64,000 nucleotides of DNA, taken from the NCBI RefSeq assembly GCF_020921035.1, contig NC_063150.1:35015826-35079825 (forward strand), written 5' to 3'. The stretch is from Rhodamnia argentea (taxonomy: Eukaryota > Streptophyta > Magnoliopsida > Myrtales > Myrtaceae). The notes beneath the pieces are model-generated. The model had not been told where the DNA came from and made no database searches. It was given only the letters and a program-made list of their open reading frames with translations. Made by a program: the position numbers and the translations under genes. Numbering within the stretch: position 1 is the first letter of the stretch; each line of letters opens with the position of its first letter. Positions 23,453 to 36,226 of the stretch are shown here, piece by piece.

Positions 23453-26134
23453 CTATCTAGTTCTTGTCTTAACAAACTTGGTTCTTGAAGCTCTTTTCTC
23501 CATCTTTTCTCTCTTCTTGCGAGTTTTGTCATCTTCCGAGGCATCCTATATCATGCAAACAAACGTTATGTATGAATCCATAAACCATTCAATGAAGATA
23601 TGCCCAAAGCTAAAGCAAAAGAGGACATACCTCAGAACCTGTCGGTAGAAACCCCTTAACAAAGCCAAAAGATTTATATGCTCCAAATGCAGGAATCTGC
23701 AAAAGGGGCAATGTTATGTTGCAGCCTTAGTGGTTAGGGTTTTTTCCTATCCTTACCAGAACACGCAGAAATATCAACTGAAATTATGCTTAAAAAGACT
23801 ACAAGTATCGACTTATAAAATGAGCCACTTAAGTATTAACCAGATGTATCTGGCCTAACTCTGATTCTCATCCATGAATTTCAGTGTTCATTCACCTTAC
23901 AAGCAAGTTGGCAGGACTAGTTCAGTTCACATAGCAAGTGAACATTGCCATTAGATAAAATGCACTTGCTCATTCAATGCTTCAAGCAAAATTGGACAAA
24001 CACTCCTCCTCAGCCTATTTCGTCAAGGCCTACTGCTCCAATTGTCATAGCATCAGCACTTGCGATTTTTTTTTCCTTTTCTTTTCGTCTTTATTCACCC
24101 TAAACATACATTTATCGTGCATAAAGTCGCTGAAAAATGGGTTAAGGTCGGGAGGAATGAGAGGCATGAAGTAGTTAAGAGTTTTACAAACGTGACTCCA
24201 TGATATCTATGCAAGAAAACCTCTCTATTCAACTTCTATGTGCAACGAGATGCTTGGCTTTAACATCCCCTGTCAACCTATTAACTGGCTAATTAATCAT
24301 TAGCATCTCCAAAGAACAAGTTTGTTTACAGCATCTCTGGATTTACAGGACGCAGTTTGACTAAATAAGCTACACTTAGAGCCGTAGATAGATCAAGCAT
24401 TGCCTTTTCTACTTTATAGAAATACTCCGTCCAAAATGAACAAGAAGTTAAAAATGCATGCATAAAGAAACCTGTGAAAATGGTCACATAGACTGGTGGC
24501 AAAGTAAATAAGCTATAGGAGGGACTGGAGGCAACTAAGAGTCTAAGATTATCTAATGAGCTGGCAGAAAGAGTTACAAGATACCTCCACAAATGATTTT
24601 GCCACCAAATCCATAGTGTATGTATAACAGAAGAATGAATCATACCAGCAAATATGTGTACCAGAATTTCCCTGAAATGATGGATGCGACTTGCACAAAA
24701 CTCGTAATGAAGATCACATCATGCAGATATCTGCGCAAGAATTAGCAAAGCAAACTGCGTCACTTTTATCAAATTGATATAATTGAAGAATAATACAGTT
24801 GTCAAAATTTATGCTAAAAAATATAAGATTGTTAAATAGAAGAAAAAACCCAGAAGTAGCATGGCTATCTAACTTCCGAAACTTCATTTACAATTGCATA
24901 AATTCACTGCAAAAACAGTCATATTACACCACTTATAAACCTCAGGGCAACGCATCCTGATGACTCAAAAGTGACATGTCATATAGCAACAAATCTAAGA
25001 AGCAGAATTAGTACATACTAAAACATGAAGCAAAAGTACATTTGTGACATCAACATGCCAAGTTTGTATTATCATTGGTTCATCAATGAAAGGCTTAACC
25101 TAGACTTCTTGCTGGAGGGAACAGACAACAAAGAGAATTCTCAAGAAATGTTTCTAAGTAAAGATTCCTCTACACAAATAAAAGTCTTGGAATGAACATT
25201 GGCTTCTATCCTACAGATATAAAAATAATTAATTAAATGCCACTGAACACTCATATAATCATATGTTTGATCGCCCTCTACCAAGCATTACTTGAGATTT
25301 GCAAAAAAGGAATATACGAGACATACCGCCTCCATCTAGTTACCCCAGGCCCGATAGTAAGATTCACTGGCACAATAAGATTGCTAACTTTGAACAATAG
25401 GGCATAACATGATTAATCATAGTTTTCTATGAAAAGAAAGCTTGCCTCAGCCAAGTAAAGCCCGACTACATGAAATACGCCATTAACCTCGTGGACCATT
25501 CTAAGATACCCACAACTAGGACAAGTGTTTTTCATTTCCATTCTCTGGAAAGGAGAATGAAGCAGTGCCTTTGAATATCCTTTGGGCAATTATGCGAAAG
25601 GTGTGGTACAAAGTCCTAAGTGAAGAATCAGTGAGTCTTGCCTGGAACCTGGAATATCGCCATTGTCAAACACACAAACTAGTTTTAACATTTAGATAAG
25701 ATACATTTTTAATTTCTTAAGAAGTGACATGTATCTTAGTATCCAAGTTATCTTGGGGATGGGAAAGGTATGAAACTAAGGAAATCACATGAGATTTGCG
25801 TTAGACATTCATTTCTTTGTTGAACAGTCATCCAACATATTGCAAGATGCTGTCAAAAAGTTATGATTCAGCAGTCAAGCTTTTGATATATAGCATATTT
25901 GAAAATTCCCTACAGAACTACATGAGATTTTTCTTAAAGTCTCCCCTGAGAAGAAATACAGCTATGGTGCAACGATCGAGCTTTATATTAAGGATCATTA
26001 CCATGCGCACCACTTAAAAAAAAACACACACACACACACACAAAAGTTACAACATGACATCGGAATATACAATAATGTAAGGAGGTAATCATTATGTTCT
26101 GTCTGCATGTGCAGCTGGGTAAGGGCGCGCGCGA

Positions 26135-26208
<74 letters not shown>

Positions 26209-27559
26209 TTACCCACAGACTCCACCTGTACTCATGTCGAATCCACCGTCTAGAAGCTCTCCATCATCAGCATAAGTAGGCTTGGCCATTTTAGCAAGTT
26301 GCAGGTATGGAATTGCATATGCTGCAGATGTGACAAGCAACCCAACCCAATGTTTCCAGGTGAAAGAGGAGTGAAAGATGAGCATTCTTACTAAAATGTA
26401 TATAACCTGCATTGTTGGGGGGAAAACTTGGCAATTAAATAAGGACATTAAATAAAAACTTGGCAGTTACAAACAACTAAAAGTTGGTATAAATTAAATG
26501 GCAGCAACAATCACACGATCAAGAAAAAGCATGATCTTAAGGGACATTAAATGAAAGTGAGAACAACTAGGAACGAGGAACAAGAACAAGTGAGAGAACT
26601 TGAATTCATTCGATAAACCATCAGTAAAGTAAAATAACGAATTTTACTCTCTGCCAGCACAACTGAGGGAAACACACTAACCAGACCCTAACCAGAACAA
26701 TCAGCAGAAGTGATCAAATTTCGGGCACACTTCAGTGCTTCACTGGGCATCAAAGAAGTCATCCATGCAAAAGATCAGAAGTGTCATTTCTAACTCCAGC
26801 AGCAACAGATGTCATCCCTTGACTCACCTGAACTTGTCATACTTAACTGAAGAAAGATCTAGGCATGGAATCCTCAATACGCCTCAACCAAAATGACCAC
26901 CAAGAAACTGCTTTGAAACATGACAAGAATACTCCAAGAGAATAAAATAGCAGTTCTCCCCAAAATATTGCATTTCCTGCTTCCTTCTCATGGCCATGAC
27001 CACCCAAGCCTATTCTCATTAAAAAACTCTTCATTTCGAAGGCTCCCATTAGCTCCCAAAACAATTCTCAGCCAAAAGTTCCCCGACAATGCATCCAGTT
27101 CAAAAAAAAAAAACCTCAGCCGGTCCTCCGCCCCTAACATGCAACATTTCCTGGCCACGATTACCCGAGCCTATTCTCCCTGGAAAACTCTCATCTCAAA
27201 ATCTCCCACTTGCTCCGATCAAACATCTAAGACAAAAGTAACCCGAGCCATAGCTCATCAGCTCCGAACATGCACATTTCCCTCAATCTCTCACCCAATC
27301 CAATTAATCAACACAGCGACATCAAAAAACGAGAATTCGAAAGATTAAAGAACCAGAAAATGAACTCCAAATGCCCTAATCAAGAATCAGTCCATCCGAT
27401 CACCAATTCGTCGATCAATCGATTCGAACAAGAGCAAAATCAAAATGGAGAGAGAGAGAGAGAGGAACGACATACGTTGCAGGCGATGATGAGGCGACGG
27501 AGTTTCGCCATGTGGCGCGCGTTCTCTTCCTTGCGCTTCTTCGCTCCTTGATTCGCCAT
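23453..27559 (-). CDS. TMEM208/SND2 homologue, ER membrane protein
   Basis: TMEM208 (SND2/Env10) is an ER multipass protein of the SND route for targeting proteins to the ER. Five exons join in phase: 27476-27559, 26213-26406, 24646-24730, 23631-23696 and 23453-23545. All borders are GT-AG. The product is 173 residues, the usual family size. It has a charged start (MANQGAKKRKEENARHMAKL), hydrophobic segments at about 23-41, 47-66, 95-112 and 113-130, the loop motif ADDGELLDGGFDMSTGG, and a very basic C-terminal tail (KTRKKREKMEKRASRTKFVK). The ATG at 27559 is the first in the exon and fits the family N-terminus. Intron 2 carries a long CA/CT microsatellite next to its donor, and the 3' UTR begins with a 64 bp tandem duplication. 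Identity is secure by overall similarity. Confidence 0.94.
26139..26208 (+). repeat. Compound (TG)n(AG)n microsatellite beside a splice donor
   Basis: About 20 TG units are followed by about 11 AG units and a short imperfect GA tail. On the gene strand this is (CT)n then (CA)n, starting a few bases inside TMEM208-like intron 2, whose donor is at 26212-26211. A separate short (CA)n follows at about 26024-26042. Confidence 0.95.
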
Positions 27560-30500
27560 GTCGCCCGCTTTGAGCTCGGCAAAAGAGGTTTTACTTGGTC
27601 GCGTTCTAACGGTATACAAGTATTCGGCGAAGGTGAAGAATTTTGTTCTCCATTTCTCTTCTTCTTTTTTTTTTTCCTTCTCGGTCAGTAATTTTTTATC
27701 CAGCGCGTAATTAGAGGGGTCATTTTTTACCCAAAAAAAAAAATTTAAAGGGGTCGTTCATTTTCAATTTTTAGTCCATTTATCATGAAATATTTAATAT
27801 ATTTCAAAGTATTTTATCTCTCCGAAAAGGATGAAATATCTTCCGAGTGAACGACATGGTATGGGCATCGAAAACAATCGTTGCCGATGATATAAATTGC
27901 GGGAACAACAAATTGTAATAAAGCAAAAGATAGAGGTAAATTTGCAGAACAATATGAAGTTGTGCAGCAAATTGGGATCCTTTACGAAGAGTACGATGTA
28001 CATATTTGCAACCACCCACGATCGGTAATTCCAAGCGGTTATTGAACGAATAATATCCCAATTTTATATGCGATTAGTTATACTATCAACAATCTCTCGT
28101 TATCTAGTAATAATTATTTATATAAAGCCACATTTCTGAAAAAAATATCAGGTCCATTGCTTGACAGTTATGCGTTGTTATCAATGATTTTACTAGCGAT
28201 TTGTCAGTTCCCTTCAATTTGTTGATTGTTTTGTTTATTGATGACTTCTATCTTCATTAAATTCCGCCCTCGACGACAAAATTTGTCGCTTGTCGATAAT
28301 AACCAAAACTTTGTAATTTTTTTTGGTGTCGCATACCCAAATAATGAGACATCGAACAATATATAATTCTTTCATAATCTTTTTCTCCATAAAAATACTT
28401 TTCCTTAAATTTTGAAGAAAAGAAATTAGAAGTAGGAATGATGAGTAATTTTATCCAACCTAAGAGGCCCCCAAGTAGAAAGGGGGATTTCCAATCAAAT
28501 ACACCAATGGTGAAAAGGATTCTGAAGATTAAGAGGGGCCAAATGGAACGGCTTGAAGGAAATGGAGAGAGATTTCACTTTTCTAGGACATGTCTACAGT
28601 TGACCATTGACTTTCATGGCCTTCCTGCAAACTGCGTTTCAAATTCTCAACTTTCTGCGACCGTTCTTCTAAAAAAAATGCGTGATTGGAGACCATATAC
28701 ACAAGCACGACAAACATTCCATAAAAAAGGTGTAGCCAACTTGGTGACGACATTGATGGGTCGAGAAGCGATGCCGAAGGGACTGGCAGTGGTCGATTGA
28801 TGTCTGTATAGCACTGAAGCTTTTCGAGAAGCACCTAATTTGAGATCGAGGAACGTAGCAAAGCAATGAGTCGCATAGCCGAGTGAGCACACTTAAATGG
28901 CAGTGGAGTAGCTCCATCCTTGCAGCTTTGCTATGAATAAATAGCCCCGAGCAAGTTACGGTTGTTATTATCTTCTAATTAAGACGTCGTGCTAATACCA
29001 TTTATATCAAAGGATGAGCAGGTTTTGGTAATCGACATGACACCTATATGAGTGAGCATAGAGCTCGATGTCAAGTTTGATATGGACACGTGATTGTAGT
29101 TGTCATTAGAGTATTCACTGCTTATGAGCGATTATGCTTTTATACTAAGTAAAGCCATGTGTAATTGTTGTGGAGACACAACCATAGTCATAAAAAACCT
29201 ATGTATTTTTTCCAGTTTATCAACATTTTCCAATTCCCAGTACTTGCATTCCTCTTCTTTAATTTTATCGTTCTTGATCCTTGCTACGCAATTCATTTCA
29301 TGTCCGAATCGCCTTGCTACCGAACCCGTTGGCCGAAAAACCAAACATCGACCTTTGATGAAAGAGGTGCAAATCTCGATTTCTTGCGGAGCAGATGCCA
29401 TTTGTTCTTGTACAGTCGAAGTTCTTAGTGAAATGACTATAGGACGACACCGTTTGTCTTTCAAGAGAAACAGAGGAAGTGGTGATAAACAATCAGGAAG
29501 TATAAAGCGGGTCTAATTCCGACCTAAATTTGTCCCAACTTTTTTTTTTTTTTTGCCTCAAAAACCCCGAATTTTAGGTCAATCTCAAATCTATCTCGAA
29601 ATTTTTTAGTCTCGGAAAAAACCCTTAACTTTAAGTCAAGCCCCAAATTTTCCCCTAACTTTCAATTTATTCTTCTACCTCTTGATCCGGTCCCAACTTG
29701 ACGTGGCATTTTCACATCGATAACAAATCGAGCCCAACAAAAATTATTGAAATTCTCCAAAATGAAAATATTATAAGATATGAAAATTAGGGACAACCGG
29801 AGGTAATTTTTGAAAAGATGATTAATGGGGGCAGATTTCAGATTAAAATTAAAATTGATGATTTTCCTCTTAGAAAAAAATTGAGGTAGAATTAAGACTA
29901 GACCTAGACTTTGGGGTTTTTTCCTAGATAATAAAAAGTCCAGGAAAGATTTGGAACTGAACCTAAGGTTAGGGGTTTTTCTGAGACAAAATTTTTTTAG
30001 AGAGAATTGAGATCGAACCTAAAGTTGATGGTTTTTTAGGGAATTAGGCAGTATAAAATGGTGATGAAGGATAGTAAAATGGGCTTAATTTGTTCGGCTC
30101 TTGGTATGCTTGGGCTTCATAATAGTATTACGAACGTTGGGCTAGTCCAGCTAAGTGAATTTGGGCTTGAGCGGCGACCTCTTTTGGGCTTGATCTGCCT
30201 TAATAGAAGCATTGGGCTGTTGATGGCATGGGCCTAAACTGCTTTAGGAGCGGGTCTGATACAAAAGCCCAACATCGTTAGTGGCCCAAGCCCGAAAGTC
30301 CGTGGCAGCCTATATTCGAGCCAGGCCCAGGCCCAGCACGTCCTATTCTCAGAATAAGAAATTAATAATAAATAATAATGAAAGTCCGAAAAAATTAAGA
30401 CCTTTTGGGAAATTTGCTAATCGTTTGCGTTGATTGGATGCATTGTTGTGAATGAGTTGAACGTTAGATGAAACCGACACCAAAGTGGAGGTCGAGGATC

Positions 30501-31260
30501 CAAAATGGCGGCCGAGAGTTCGAAGAATCGAGGTCGAGGATCTAAAGTGGCCGCCGAGAATTTGAAGAATCAAGGCGGTCCATGGTGGCCCAATGTGATG
30601 CTAGCTTAATGTAGATCAGTTGTAGCTTAGTTAGGCTCGTCTGTAATAACTTCAAGCCTCAATTAATTTAGGCACTAAACAATAAAATCAAGTTATCTCA
30701 GAATCACTTTTCAATAAATGGTTAAATTGGCCTAGGTTAGCTTTACCATAACGATTGAGGATCTCTCTAGATAGGTTTGTCTCTAATCCCAAACCCAGCT
30801 GGTCCCACCATCATGATGAGTACATTTAGGATCTCTCTAGATAGGTTTGGTCTCTAATACCAAACTTACGGGGGTTCATGTCCCAAGGCTCAATAACAAG
30901 TCAGATGAGTGTTTACCTTTAAACCGTTTCAATAGCTTATTGTTAATTTTTTTTTTCCCTATGATAGTTAGGATTAATCTAGAACCATAACAAATCATAT
31001 AAGTACGTTTGCATGATTAGTTAGTGGCTTTAATACCTTTAGAACCATAATGGGTGGGTGTGAAAATTTAGGATCTGGGGGGCAGACATTTTCGGAAAGG
31101 AAATCGCATTTTCGTAATTAGTGATAAATGATGTGAATGCCCAAAGGTCTCCACAGTAAAACTCGGGCTACTTTCAGAGGAAAAGCTCAACAAGAAGATA
31201 AATTGAGTTTGTAATGAGAGACGATTTGGCCTTTTCAGTGTGGATTTTTCTTCTTTTTTA
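27560..31260. other. Intergenic region between the TMEM208 homologue and the acidic-protein gene
   Basis: The first few hundred bases should include the TMEM208-like promoter. Two unrecognised ORFs lie at 28438-28800 (plus, 120 codons) and 29132-29464 (minus, 110 codons, with a charged KIKEEECKYWELENVDKLEK stretch). Neither shows a family signature nor usable exon neighbours, so I do not call them genes. The rest holds a foldback repeat (29520-30045), GGGCTT-rich text (30060-30350), and a 38-39 bp direct repeat (AGGATCTCTCTAGATAGGTT) at about 30758 and 30828. Confidence 0.5.
29520..30045. repeat. Foldback repeat with CTAACCTTAGGTTC-like arms
   Basis: The left arm has CCCCGAATTTTAGGTCAATC, CCCTTAACTTTAAGTCAAG and CCCAACTTGACGTGGC. 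The right arm has the complementary sense: GACCTAGACTTTGGGGTTTT, GAACCTAAGGTTAGGGGTTT and GAACCTAAAGTTGATGGTTT. Each arm contains several degenerate copies of a roughly 60-70 bp unit. It has no coding content and is probably an old MITE-like element. Confidence 0.45.
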
Positions 31261-31308
31261 AAGATCTTAATGACATTTTTTTTTTTGGTCCAAGATCTTA
31301 ATGACATT
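31261..31308 (-). mobile_element. Ultra-short poly(A) retroposon A
   Basis: A 17 bp target-site duplication, AAGATCTTAATGACATT (31261-31277 and 31292-31308), flanks a 14 nt insert at 31278-31291. On the plus strand the insert is nine T followed by GGTCC; in the sense direction it is GGACC plus A9. Nothing else is inserted. Confidence 0.8.
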
Positions 31309-31838
31309 TGAAAAATAAAAGAATTAAAAAAAGTCGTATACATTCTTTGTATGCTTCCCTTTTAAGTTAAAAGTACATGGCGTCATCGTCAGTATTCTCA
31401 CGTTTAAGAATGTTCTCACAGCCTCAGTTCCTTCAGACCACGCAAACAATAAGATACCTCAAACGGAACCCTATTATAGAACAGAGGATTCAGACAGGTC
31501 ATAAGAGCCTATGAAGAGTCAAGCTGAAAATGGAGGAAGTGGAATTCTCATGGACGAATTTTGACTCAATAGATCATTAAAAATTCCCTGAAAGATAACA
31601 AAGGAGCTCTCAAACTCAGGGGCATGAACAGAAACCGATGCCGCGGCTCGACCGTTCGTTTTAGCAACTCTAAGTAGCAACAGCGGAAATTGATAAAATT
31701 CGATACAGAAGCATTACATCCTAATTATGTCTTCCCTCATGCGCTAAAGAAGACTATGGAAAGTCAGTGAACATTTCACTTAGGAATGAGTGTCTAGGAC
31801 TAGGAGGAGCGCTCAGATTCCCTCTTCTCACGAATTCC

Positions 31839-34078
31839 TCACTTCTTCCTCTTCTTTGGAGGCTGGAGGGCCTCCTCATCTTCATCCTCGTCGTCATCGT
31901 CTTCTTCTTCGTTTTCTTCCTCAACAACTTCTTCCTCTTCTTCTTCCTCTCGGCCATCCTCATCTTCATCATCATCGTCGTCATCGTCGTCCTCATCGTC
32001 ATCTCCTTCTGGGTTTTCACCATCTTCATCATCCTCCTCCTCTTCCCCATTCTCTTCACCCCCACCGGTCCCGGTCCCAGTCCCGCTTCCCGCTTCCTTC
32101 TTCGAGTTACCATTATTGCTGTTAGGGTTTTTCTTGTACTCCTCTCCACCTTCAGATGATACTTCCTCTTCACCTTCCCCAAACCCGCCATCCGCATCAT
32201 CATCGTCGCCGCCACCATTGTCATCATCATCTTCCCCAGCATCGATTGGCTTGGCTTGGGTGTGGCTTTGGTCATAACTAGCTCCGTACTCCTGTTTTTC
32301 AATCTGTAGCAACCAAAGACATGACAAAAAGAGGAGTTATATCCAAAAGCAGTCAGATCACTAATCAGCTAAGAAAATGCCACCACGTTTTACCAACTCT
32401 TTTGTTTTTAACTTCTAGTAGGAAAGCAAAGAATACCATTTAAGCTGCAGCGAACACCAAGCCTAGCTATGCTATGAGTGAAATTGTCACTATGGTGTAT
32501 TAACCAACCAATTCGAACGGCGAAACCTAGACAACATCTACATAACATCAGCATACACGGGGAGCAAAGTCCATCTAGAACATGTCAGATGACTGTAGTT
32601 GTCGGCATGAGGGCGAACATTTGCACAAGTGATTCTACAGTACAACCATGTAACACGGTCTAACCAAAAAGGAACCACCTCAGAACCAAGGCCCCCTGAG
32701 GTGTGGGAATATGCCTCAACCACAAAGGCAGTGCTTCCAGCCACAAAGTGACCAAAGAATCATCTTCCAAAGAGCACCAAACTCAAAAAGTGCAGGAATT
32801 TTCCCCCTTTCTACTTATCTGACAAGAAACGATCTCAAATGTCTCCCAGGAAAAGAATATAAAAAAGTTGCTTTTTTCCCTCATTTCTAAAGCTATACCC
32901 GAGTCGTACAGAGGAACTACCTAATTAATGGATGTTATAGACTAAAACGAATGAACGATCTTTCAACATGTGTGGCCAATATCACCTTAAAGGTTTCCAG
33001 ATAGAGAGAGAGAGAGAGAGAGAGATCCCACAAATGAAAGATGGAAGAAGCATATGTCCTGAGGAATATTCCGAGACAACCTTGTTCAGCACCATATACA
33101 TAATTAATAAAGACGATGCAAACCAAAGCAAGTAGACCCATTATTCTAGACTTGAGCTCTGACTTTCTCAACGACCCAAAAGACAAAAAGCTAATTTTAT
33201 TTTAGAAAACCAAAAATATCCCCCCTTTTCCTCAAAATTTACTTAAAAAGCCCCCACCAATGGGTATCTTCATGGTGAAACGACAATATGGGCCCCACCC
33301 ACATACAACCCTTTCCGGAACCCAAAGCCTAATCCAAAACTCGAATTTATATTCCCGTCAAAAGTCCGCCCCTCAGACAAAACCTCGCTCACGTTAGCCG
33401 CCCTTTACTATTAGGGTAACGGGGATCTCTCTGCTCGGATAAAAATAGCAATAATAAAAAGTGAAACAAAAAAATTGGGTTAAAAAAAAAAAGTGAAAGC
33501 AAAGAATATTGCGAGATCCTCCTCCTCCTCTTATGTTTTGAGTTTTTACCCTCTTTTTTTTTTTTTTCTCTATCCATACAAGACCCTCTCCATCTCTCGA
33601 CGGAAAGGGGTGAACACGTAAAAACACACCAAAAACACTGATTTTTTTTTTTTGGTCAGGAAAACAAATTGCTTGAAATTTAATAGCGCACAAAAAAAAA
33701 AACCCCCAATAAAAAAAACATTAGAAAAAGGAGGAACGAACCGGCGCAGGTTAGCAGCGCCACAACAAAGGAAAAAGGCCACACTTAATTATCCACGAAC
33801 ATAAGCTGCGATAAAAAAGATAAAGGAGAAAAAAAAATTGGAGGAAAAAAAAAACTCTTTGCCAAAAACTAGGAGACAAGAAAAAGGTACAAAAAAAATA
33901 TAAAATAAAATCACCGTAGTGAAGGGGAAAAAATTTGGCGTACCTGATGAGCCATAAGCTCGGCCTTGACCAGGTTGACCACGACGAGGCTAACGAGCGC
34001 CTCGCCGGCGCACGTTAGCACGAGGCGGGCGAGGGTCGCCCCGAGTCCAAGAGCAGAAGCCCCAATCTCGGTTTCCAT
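31839..34078 (-). CDS. Protein with hydrophobic N-terminus and Asp/Glu-rich C-terminus, function unknown
   Basis: Two coding exons, 33944-34078 and 31839-32303, join in phase (HQ|IEKQEYG) to give 199 residues. Exon 1 reads METEIGASALGLGATLARLV then LTCAGEALVSLVVVNLVKAE, a mostly hydrophobic, helix-prone stretch. Exon 2 begins IEKQEYGASYDQSHTQAKPI and then becomes dominated by D, E and G, with long acidic runs between residues about 75 and 190. It ends in PPKKRKK, a classical basic nuclear-localisation type sequence. The ATG at 34078 is the first in-frame ATG after the acceptor region upstream; GTG codons 5' of it are ignored. Similar plant proteins are usually annotated only by their acidic composition. 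Histone or chromatin binding is possible for such a tail but is inference. A 5' UTR intron is likely upstream (34130-34590). Confidence 0.78.
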
Positions 34079-36175
34079 TCGTGCGCCTTCTTTTTCTTCG
34101 ACAACTATTGGAACACCCACCACCTAGGACCGAACAAATCGACAACAACCGTTAGATCTGCTCCTCTGAAACTCTGTCAGCCTTCAGATTCCCAATTAAC
34201 AGACCCCAAAAAAAAAAAAACAAAGAGATTTTTCTAATCTGCGCCATATAAAGTCGAAAATAGAGAGAAAATCAGAAATATGTGGAGAACAACAGAACGT
34301 CGCGATAATAACGCGACAAAGAGCGCCTTTAAGCTGAAGCGAAAGCGACGGTCGAGCTCGCCGGAGACCAGCTCCGCCGTCGAATCCGCCGTAAAGTCGG
34401 CAAGCGGGAGCCAGGACGACGGGAGCGATCCTCGATTCCACAAACTCGAAGCACCGAGAGGGGGGGGGTGAAAGCATCCTCGAGATCCAAACGACGCGTA
34501 AGCGAGATACAGAGAAGGAGAACCAAGCTCGAAGACGACAGCGAGTTAAAAAAACAAGAGAGGGAATCGGAGAGGGGAAAGCGTACCGCGTAGCGAGATC
34601 CGAGGCGTGGAGAGACCAGATCTGGAGGCTTCCGGCCCTAGAGCGCGGCGGAGACGGCGGAACGAGCTGCGTGCATTGTCGACCGTTAGATGGTGATCGT
34701 AGCGGTAGAGGAGACCGCAAGATATAGAAATATCGAAGCGGAGAGAGAGAGAGAGAGGAGAGAGAGAGAGTTACTGGTGACTGGCTGGTGACTGACTGCC
34801 CGTAGTTGCAGTGGGGGGAGGGTTCGGGCAGTCCGGGCAGCTCCCTCGCAGAGTGAAAAAGATCTTCTCTTTGGGCTGCCCGCCGAGGGATGGAGGGTGG
34901 ACAAGTGTGGGTGCTTCCATTAATAAAAAATGTTTTCTCTTTTTCTTTTTTCCCCCCTTCCCTTTCAATTAATTATTTAATTATTAATATTTTAAGGATT
35001 TGTTTTGAATATGATTCTCTCTCTCTCTCTCTTATTCTCTCTATATTCTCCCAGACAGGCAATGGTTTCCTATTGGGTGTGGCCATTTAACCATGGTTAG
35101 TTCAGTTAATTAACCAGAGTCAAACTCACGGTCAACTGTAGTTTTATTCCAGTTTCTCCAAGTCAAGGCAAATGTTTAAAGGTAGTTGAAACCAAACCTA
35201 CCAAAAGGACAACCACCCGTTTTAAATTTAAAAAATTCGGCCCATCAGGCCATTTAGTGGGCCGGGCCTTTTGGGTCGAATATGGGCCTTTTTTGGACCG
35301 GAGTGGGATTACCAAAAAAATTTGTGAGCCCAATGTCTAGGAAGTGTAAAAACGATCCAATGGACCTTCCACGCTCTGCACTAGAAACTGAAAACAAAAA
35401 CTAATCTATATCCAATTGCCGGAACTAAGTAATTCCTCGCGACTCTCGTAAAAGTCATGAACTTGATGGTCCAATTTTGATTGGGTTGGCATAGTGTTAT
35501 CTAGGGGTGTTAAAATTGAACCGTAAACCCGAATCGAAATACAAATCGACCCCGAATTTTTCTTATGGTCAAAAGCTAACTCGAGGGTACATAATAGCTG
35601 CACCAACCAACAAAAAAAAAAAAAAAAAAACTCACACCCCTAAACTGGTCTTTCTTAGATACTGCTTTGTCCCGATGAAGACCTCGGAGTTGAACCGACA
35701 CGCCATTCTACACCTCGAATTCATCCTTAAACATATGCAATAGTTCCCCGAGGTCCGTTATGACAAAAGGGTTGTTGCACTCTATTGAAATATAGTTTTG
35801 TATTCAAAGTGTCTCGAAACATCCAATTGTAGACGACCAAAAATAAGGTATAATGGTATATCGCCATAAAGTCAATGCCGATAAAACTTCCTTTTTCCAT
35901 GTCAAATAGCTTTGTGGCCACAAAAGAAACCTCTTGGTCTTGCAATAGCTAAAGTCGAATCGAAATCCTCGATGAAAATTATTTTTCCTATGGTTTGAAA
36001 ATAAAATGAGATGCATGTACTTGGGAAAATTATTTTGATAATCCGTCAATATATGCCTTCATGGTTATATCTCGCAAAACTACTTGAATTGGACTTGATT
36101 TCTCTTCCGAGTACTTTGATATCTCATTTGAGCTGCTACAATCTTGTTTGACATGGTCCTAACTCTAGTTCGATT

Positions 36176-36226
36176 GTAATGTAGCCTATTTTTTTTTTTT
36201 TTTTGGTCGGGGTAATGTAGCCTATT
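36176..36226 (-). mobile_element. Ultra-short poly(A) retroposon B
   Basis: A perfect 15 bp duplication, GTAATGTAGCCTATT (36176-36190 and 36212-36226), flanks a 21 nt insert at 36191-36211. The insert is fourteen T plus GGTCGGG on the plus strand; in the sense direction it is CCCGACC plus A14. Confidence 0.85.

Noticed and set aside
31767-32159. Plus-strand ORFs of 111-130 codons rich in Leu/Ile/Phe or His/Arg
   Set aside because: They are the complement of the Asp/Glu codon runs (GAT/GAA/GAG) in the minus-strand acidic gene. The low-complexity translation is a shadow.
33641-33665. T-run followed by GGTCAGG, resembling the ultra-short retroposons
   Set aside because: No direct repeat of useful length flanks it. 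The same holds for the T-runs near 38660 and 43630 and the A-runs near 7470 and 35610, so they are not counted.
34196-34720. 174-codon minus-strand ORF
   Set aside because: It is low-complexity Ser/Pro/Arg-rich sequence located in the leader or first-intron zone of the acidic-protein gene, with no family resemblance.
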